Below, piece after piece: positions 59,597 through 64,000 of a stretch of DNA of 64,000 nt. The position numbers were made by a program, and so were the translations under genes. Origin of the DNA: Terrimesophilobacter sp963702165. GTDB taxonomy: Bacteria > Actinomycetota > Actinomycetes > Actinomycetales > Microbacteriaceae. The stretch covers positions 868,001 to 932,000 of the forward strand of contig OY969722.1 in assembly GCA_963702165.1 (NCBI GenBank). Direction: 5' to 3'. Within the stretch, counting starts at the first letter, position 1, and each line of letters starts with the position of its first letter. Under the pieces are notes generated by a model. The model was not told where the DNA came from. It saw nothing but the letters and a program-made list of their open reading frames with translations, and ran no database searches.

Positions 59597-60285
59597 GGTC
59601 GAACCCCGCCGGGGGCGCCGTACTCGGTGCCCGGGTTGGTGTCTGACGTGTAGCCGGTGCCGGTTCCCGTCGTCGTGCCGGGCATGGTGGTCCCGGGCGT
59701 TCCGGTGTAGGCCGTGCCGAGTGCGTCATCCGGAACCGGCGTGGTGCTCTGGCTTCGCCTGACGCCTGGCATGCGCTGCTGGGATCCTAAAGATTCGTCG
59801 CCGCTCATCATCCCGCGAGTCAGTCGGCCGACCACGAGACCGGCAACGGCTGCGATGCCGATGAAGGCGCCGGGGCGCCGCCTGGCGAACGAGCGGACCT
59901 CGTCGAGGATGTCCCCGGGTTCGCGCCGCTCGAGCCATCCGGCGAAATCGCCCGCTCGTGACGCGGTTGCGGAAACCAGTTGTGACGCCATGCCTTGGTC
60001 TTCCGACCGGTCGGCCATGGTGTGCAGCTCGTCACTCATGCTGCGGAGGTTGGATGCCGCGCGATGTTGCTGGCTGCTGGCCTGGTCGCGCAGTTCCATC
60101 CTGGCCTCGTCGTAGAGGTCGCGTGCCTGGTTCTTGGCTTCGCGGGCGACGCCCTTCGCTTCGTCGGTGGCGGTGCCGGCGACGCGCTTGGTGGACTCGG
60201 ATGCTTCGTGCCCTACCTTGCTCGCCTGCTCCTTTGCGCCGCCGCCCTCCGTGCTTGATGGAGTCGTCGGGTAATCAGTGGACAT
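59593..60285 (-). CDS. Low-complexity membrane-associated protein, first gene of the DUF3618 cluster
   Basis: A 230-residue protein. Residues 1-100 form a long amphipathic helix rich in Ala, Glu, Lys and Gln (apolipoprotein-like), followed by one span (PGAFIGIAAVAGLVVGRLTRG) and a Thr/Gly/Pro-rich low-complexity tail. No enzyme domain. It is upstream of the holin and DUF3618 genes; GAGAGGATC is a plausible ribosome site. A role in envelope maintenance is inference. Confidence 0.8.
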   Translation of the reverse strand: MSTDYPTTPSSTEGGGAKEQASKVGHEASESTKRVAGTATDEAKGVAREAKNQARDLYDEARMELRDQASSQQHRAASNLRSMSDELHTMADRSEDQGMASQLVSATASRAGDFAGWLERREPGDILDEVRSFARRRPGAFIGIAAVAGLVVGRLTRGMMSGDESLGSQQRMPGVRRSQSTTPVPDDALGTAYTGTPGTTMPGTTTGTGTGYTSDTNPGTEYGAPGGVRP

Positions 60286-60516
60286 GATGATCCTCTCGGG
60301 GAAGGACCGCTCCCGGGGGTTCGGGGCGACCGGGTTCCTGATCTTGGTCCACTATTGAACGGCGCATGGACGTTCCGCCCCCAGAGTCGACAAACGCCCA
60401 GCACCATTTCAGGGCAGATGCAGACCGGAGCCAGCCGAGGCTCAGCCTCGGGACGGATACGCCGAAATCCTGATCATGCTCCACGTTTCAGCACACAACT
60501 GAATACACTTCGACTC

Positions 60517-60885
60517 ATGCACATCGTCATCTCCGTCGTCATCTTCTGCCTGGTGCTCGCGGCACTCATCGACATCGTGATCAGAGATGAATCGCAGATC
60601 CGCCACCTGCCCAAGCTCGTGTGGATCATCCTCGTGATCCTGCTGCCGCTGATCGGCTGCATCATCTGGTTCACGGTCGGTCGCGAGTACCGGACGGTGG
60701 AGGATCGCGGAAGCTTCGGCGATCCGAGACGGTGGGAAAGCCCCGAGCCAGCGCCGGCCCCCGTGCGCGCCAAGTCGACCGAGGAGCAACTGGCCGAGCT
60801 CGAACTGGAGATCGCCGAGTACAAGGAGCAGGAGCGCATCCGGCGCTTGAAGGCAGAACTAGACGAAAGGCGCCAGCAGCAATAA
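60517..60885 (+). CDS. PLDc_N-domain small membrane protein
   Basis: A 122-residue protein with two spans (about residues 4-22 and 34-52); the second holds the PLDc_N signature LPKLVWIILVILLPLIGCIIWFTVGR. An acidic coiled-coil tail (EEQLAELELEIAEYKEQERIRRLKAEL) follows. Members act with phospholipase-D-like or stress proteins. The preceding 230-base gap holds one perfect hairpin (60435-60451, CCGAGGC/GCCTCGG) and no gene. It ends 33 bases from the convergent DUF222-HNH gene. Confidence 0.87.
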   Translation: MHIVISVVIFCLVLAALIDIVIRDESQIRHLPKLVWIILVILLPLIGCIIWFTVGREYRTVEDRGSFGDPRRWESPEPAPAPVRAKSTEEQLAELELEIAEYKEQERIRRLKAELDERRQQQ

Positions 60886-60917
60886 CGCACCCCACCAATT
60901 CCGGCAACGCGCCTCGC

Positions 60918-62246
60918 CTATTGGAAGGTGACCGGTATGTCCGGGATGTCGATGGCCGTGACGCCGTGTGGGGTGGTCCATTGCAGCACACCGGGGCTGA
61001 CCTGTTTGACCTTCCATCCGGGGAGGTGCTTGATGGTGTGGTGGTTCTGGCACAGGTCGGCGAGGTTGTCGTCCCGGGTCTTGCCGCCGTGTTCCCAGGC
61101 GGTGGTGTGGTCCAGGTCGCAGCCTTCGGCCGGCTTCGCGCAGGATGGACATCGGCAGCGCCCGTCGCGGCGGTGCAGGTAGCGGCGCAGCTTCTTCGAC
61201 GGCCGGTAGCTGTCCACCGCCAGCACCTGCTCGGAGACCGGGTGGGTGAGCACTCTCACCAGCAGGCTGGCGTTGCCGGCCAGCCGGGTGGCATCGTCCA
61301 GCCCGATCGGACCGCGGCCGGCGATCATCGCCGGCTCGTCACTGTCGCCCAGCAGGGTCAGCGCCGGGATCAGGATCGACACCTCGGGGCGGATCCCCAC
61401 CCCGGCTGCGTGCGGGGCATCCGGATCCCCCGAAGGCTGACCGGTGAGCACCAGCTCCACGGCCAGGTCGGCGCGCACCTGATCCAGGCTGCGGGCATCC
61501 CCCGGGTTGCCGGCCTTCACGGCCTTCGCCTGGGCGGTGAGCCGGTCGAACATCGCCACCGCGAACACCGTCGGCACGGTGTGCACGACCTCGGACATCC
61601 CGTCGAGGCCCTCGAACATGCGCACCGAGCGCCCCTCCCGGGCCTTCTCGTGCCGCTGTTCGAAGGTCACCGCGGCCACCCTCTCGGCCGCCTGCCGCGC
61701 CAGCCGGCGCAACCGGCCGGGGGTGACATTCTCGGCCCGCTTGACGACAGCAACCTCGTACTTGCCGCGCAGCGCCGGGTCGCCGATCGGGTCGCCGCAT
61801 TCGATGATGACCCGGGCGTGGCCGATGCCGATGCTTCCGGCCTCCAGCGCCCGCAGCGTTGCCGGGTAGTCGTCGACCAGCTCCTCGGCGTAGATGATCC
61901 GGCTCTCCATGGTGCGATCCGACAACCGGCAGGCCAGCGCCAACTCGGCCGCCAACGACCGGTAGACCAGATCCACCCGCGCATCCGGCCCCTCCTCGGC
62001 CACATACAACCGGGCCAACGCCGCCAGCTCACGGGCCTCCTCGGCCTCCAGCGCCGCCCTCCTGGCCTGCAGCTGCGCCACCCGCTGAATCCCGGCATCG
62101 ATCGGGTGCTCCTCAACCAGTCCGGCCACCAGGGCCCGGAACCTCGCCTCGACCGCCTCGGCCGGCAACTCCCAACCCGCATCGGCGTGCCCGCGTCGCT
62201 GAATCTCAGCGTCGATCTGGCCGCCGGTGCCGGTGAAGTTCTCCAT
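60918..62246 (-). CDS. DUF222/HNH endonuclease-domain protein, intact
   Basis: Intact member of the 13E12 family, 442 residues: N-terminal DUF222 with EARELAALARLYVAEEG, then a C-terminal HNH nuclease with CRCPSCAKPAEGCDLDH and CQNHHTIKHLPGW. The His-Asn-His core is present. It is distinct in sequence from the copy at 12452-13938. Such genes are often multicopy in actinobacteria; no terminal repeats or target duplication are visible. Confidence 0.9.
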   Translation of the reverse strand: MENFTGTGGQIDAEIQRRGHADAGWELPAEAVEARFRALVAGLVEEHPIDAGIQRVAQLQARRAALEAEEARELAALARLYVAEEGPDARVDLVYRSLAAELALACRLSDRTMESRIIYAEELVDDYPATLRALEAGSIGIGHARVIIECGDPIGDPALRGKYEVAVVKRAENVTPGRLRRLARQAAERVAAVTFEQRHEKAREGRSVRMFEGLDGMSEVVHTVPTVFAVAMFDRLTAQAKAVKAGNPGDARSLDQVRADLAVELVLTGQPSGDPDAPHAAGVGIRPEVSILIPALTLLGDSDEPAMIAGRGPIGLDDATRLAGNASLLVRVLTHPVSEQVLAVDSYRPSKKLRRYLHRRDGRCRCPSCAKPAEGCDLDHTTAWEHGGKTRDDNLADLCQNHHTIKHLPGWKVKQVSPGVLQWTTPHGVTAIDIPDIPVTFQ

Positions 62247-62326
62247 GAATTCAGTGCACACCCGGCCACCGACATTCCGACAGCGGAGGCCCGAAGTTAT
62301 CCACAAGGCCCCGTGCAGGCTGGTTT

Positions 62327-64000
62327 CTAGACGTCGATGCGGTCGCGGCTCAGCGCCGCCGAGCCTGCGACGATGAACTCCTTGCGCGGCGCCACCTCGT
62401 TGCCCATGAGCAGTTCGAACACCTTCTCGGCTCGCTCGGCATCCTCGATCCGCACCCGCCGCAGCGTGCGGTGACGCCGGTCCATGGTCGTAGTCGCGAG
62501 CTGCTCGGCATCCATCTCTCCGAGGCCCTTGTACCGCTGGATCGGGTCCTGGTACTTTCTGCCGCTCTTCTTCAGCGCCGCGAGCACGCCGACAAGCTCC
62601 TGCTCGGAGTAGGTGTAGATGGTCTCGTTCGGCTTGCTCCCGTGGTTCACCGCGATCACCCGGTGCAACGGCGGCACCGCCGCGTAGACGCGCCCGTCCT
62701 TGATCATGTCCGGCATGTAGCGGAAGAACAGGGTGAGCAGCAGCGTCCGGATGTGCGCGCCATCGACATCCGCGTCGCTCATGATGATGACCTTGCCGTA
62801 GCGCGCGGATGACAGGTCGAAGCTGCGACCAGAGCCGGCGCCGATGACCTGGATGATCGACGCGCACTCGGTGTTGCCGAGCATGTCGGACACCGATGCC
62901 TTCTGCACGTTCAGGATCTTGCCCCGGATGGGCAGCAGCGCCTGGTACTCGCTGTCGCGGGCCAGCTTGGCCGTTCCGAGCGCGGAGTCACCCTCGACGA
63001 TGAACAGCTCACTGTTCGCCACGTCGTTGCTGCGGCAGTCGACGAGCTTGGCCGGCAGCGACGAGTTCTCGAGCGCGTTCTTGCGGCGCTGGGTCTCCTT
63101 GTGCGCGCGAGCGGAGACGCGCGCCTTCATCTCCGCGACGATCTTCTCGAGCACGAGCGCCGTCTGCGTCTTGTCGTCGCGTTTCGTCGACGAGAACTTC
63201 GCCGCCAGTTCCTTGACCATCACGCTGGAGACGATGTTGCGCACAGCCGGCGTGCCGAGGACTTCCTTGGTCTGGCCCTCAAACTGCGGCTCCGGAAGCC
63301 GCACCGTGAGCACCGCGGTGAGCCCGGCGAGGATGTCGTCCTTCTCGAGCTTGTCGTTGCCCACCTTCAGCCGGCGTGCGTTCTGCTCCACCTGGGCGCG
63401 CAGGAACTTCATCAGCCCCTGCTCGAAGCCGGCGAGGTGGGTTCCCCCCTTCGGCGTCGCGATGATGTTGACGTAGCTGCGCACCTCGGTCTCGTAGCCG
63501 GTGCCCCAGCGCAGCGCGATGTCGACGTCGCACTCACGCTCGAGTTCGGTCGGGACCATGTGCCCCTTCTCGTCGAGCACGGGAACCGTCTCGGTGAACG
63601 TGCCCTTGCCCGTGAGCTGCCAGGTCGCGGTCAGCGGGGTGTCCTTGGCAAGGAAGTCGACGTACTCCGAAATCCCACCGTCGAAGCGGAACGTCTCGCG
63701 CACCGGCTCGTCGCCGCGCTCGTCCACGATGTCGAGGGACAGCCCGCCGACGAGGAAGGCCGTCTGCCGCGCACGCTCGAGCAGGCTGTCGAGTTGGAAG
63801 GTCGCACCCTTTGTGAAGATCTGCGGATCGGCCCAGTAGCGCACGCGCGTGCCGGTGACGCCCTTCGCGACCTTGCCGGTGACCCGCAGCTCGCTGCCAG
63901 ACACGAACGGCGTGAACGGCGCATCCGGTGACGGCTGGCCATTGTCGGAGAAGGTGCCCGGCTCGCCGCGGTGGAAGGACATCGCCCAGGTCTTGCCGTC
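62327..64000 (-). CDS. parE: DNA topoisomerase IV subunit B, C-terminal part; N-terminus outside window
   Basis: ATPase subunit of topoisomerase IV. About 557 residues are visible: the transducer domain, the TOPRIM domain with IVEGDSALGTAK and MSDADVDGAHIRTLLL, and the C-terminal GLGEMDAEQL region. The ATPase site lies outside the window. The neighbouring parC supports ParE over GyrB; subunit identity cannot be proven from this fragment alone. Confidence 0.92.
   Translation of the reverse strand, partial: DGKTWAMSFHRGEPGTFSDNGQPSPDAPFTPFVSGSELRVTGKVAKGVTGTRVRYWADPQIFTKGATFQLDSLLERARQTAFLVGGLSLDIVDERGDEPVRETFRFDGGISEYVDFLAKDTPLTATWQLTGKGTFTETVPVLDEKGHMVPTELERECDVDIALRWGTGYETEVRSYVNIIATPKGGTHLAGFEQGLMKFLRAQVEQNARRLKVGNDKLEKDDILAGLTAVLTVRLPEPQFEGQTKEVLGTPAVRNIVSSVMVKELAAKFSSTKRDDKTQTALVLEKIVAEMKARVSARAHKETQRRKNALENSSLPAKLVDCRSNDVANSELFIVEGDSALGTAKLARDSEYQALLPIRGKILNVQKASVSDMLGNTECASIIQVIGAGSGRSFDLSSARYGKVIIMSDADVDGAHIRTLLLTLFFRYMPDMIKDGRVYAAVPPLHRVIAVNHGSKPNETIYTYSEQELVGVLAALKKSGRKYQDPIQRYKGLGEMDAEQLATTTMDRRHRTLRRVRIEDAERAEKVFELLMGNEVAPRKEFIVAGSAALSRDRIDV

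Overview
The window is high-GC DNA from an actinomycete, most likely a member of the Microbacteriaceae. I infer this from the gene families (SepH, DUF3000, DUF3093, DUF3159, DUF3710, DUF4193, 13E12-type DUF222-HNH genes), from the gene order, and from many start codons lying 6-7 bases after a -10-like hexamer. No phage, plasmid, insertion sequence or CRISPR array was seen. No gene-free stretch exceeds 300 bases.

Layout. 1-12.4 kb (all minus strand) is a conserved core block: thrS, a HIT protein, pdxS, pdxT, yebC, ruvC-ruvA-ruvB, yajC, secD-secF and a (p)ppGpp synthetase/hydrolase cut by the window start. It covers threonyl-tRNA charging, PLP synthesis, Holliday junction processing, the Sec accessory complex and the stringent response. 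12.4-28 kb is accessory: a broken DUF222-HNH gene, a nitronate monooxygenase, an exported lipoprotein with a Lon-type Ser-Lys peptidase domain, a SRAP protein, an SGNH hydrolase, an acetyltransferase, and a signalling cluster of two related histidine kinases (one degenerate), a lipoprotein and a LuxR response regulator. 28.0-28.5 kb holds four tRNA genes (Val-GAC, Cys, Gly, Val-CAC). 28.5-36 kb has a SnoaL-like protein, a large ATPase-LuxR regulator divergent from three lipoprotein genes, and an Amt-like membrane protein lacking the twin histidines. 35-50 kb returns to core genes: zapE, a sulfurtransferase with sufE, RNase D, fadA-fadB, dxs and acn. 50-64 kb holds DUF3159-DUF3710-dut, DUF3093, DUF4193, sepH, parC, a YihY protein, a DUF3618/holin-like envelope cluster, a second DUF222-HNH gene and the C-terminal part of parE, cut by the window end.

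Data quality matters here. Two tracts, about 6.97-12.3 kb (perhaps to 13.4 kb) and 42.36-47.48 kb, carry dozens of single-base indels, nearly all insertions, that break ruvC, pdxT, pdxS, the HIT gene, thrS, fadA, fadB, dxs and acn. The intervening ~29 kb and both flanks are clean. Because these are core genes whose frames can be restored with one-base changes, I treat them as intact genes with sequence errors, and give coordinates from the restored start to the restored stop.
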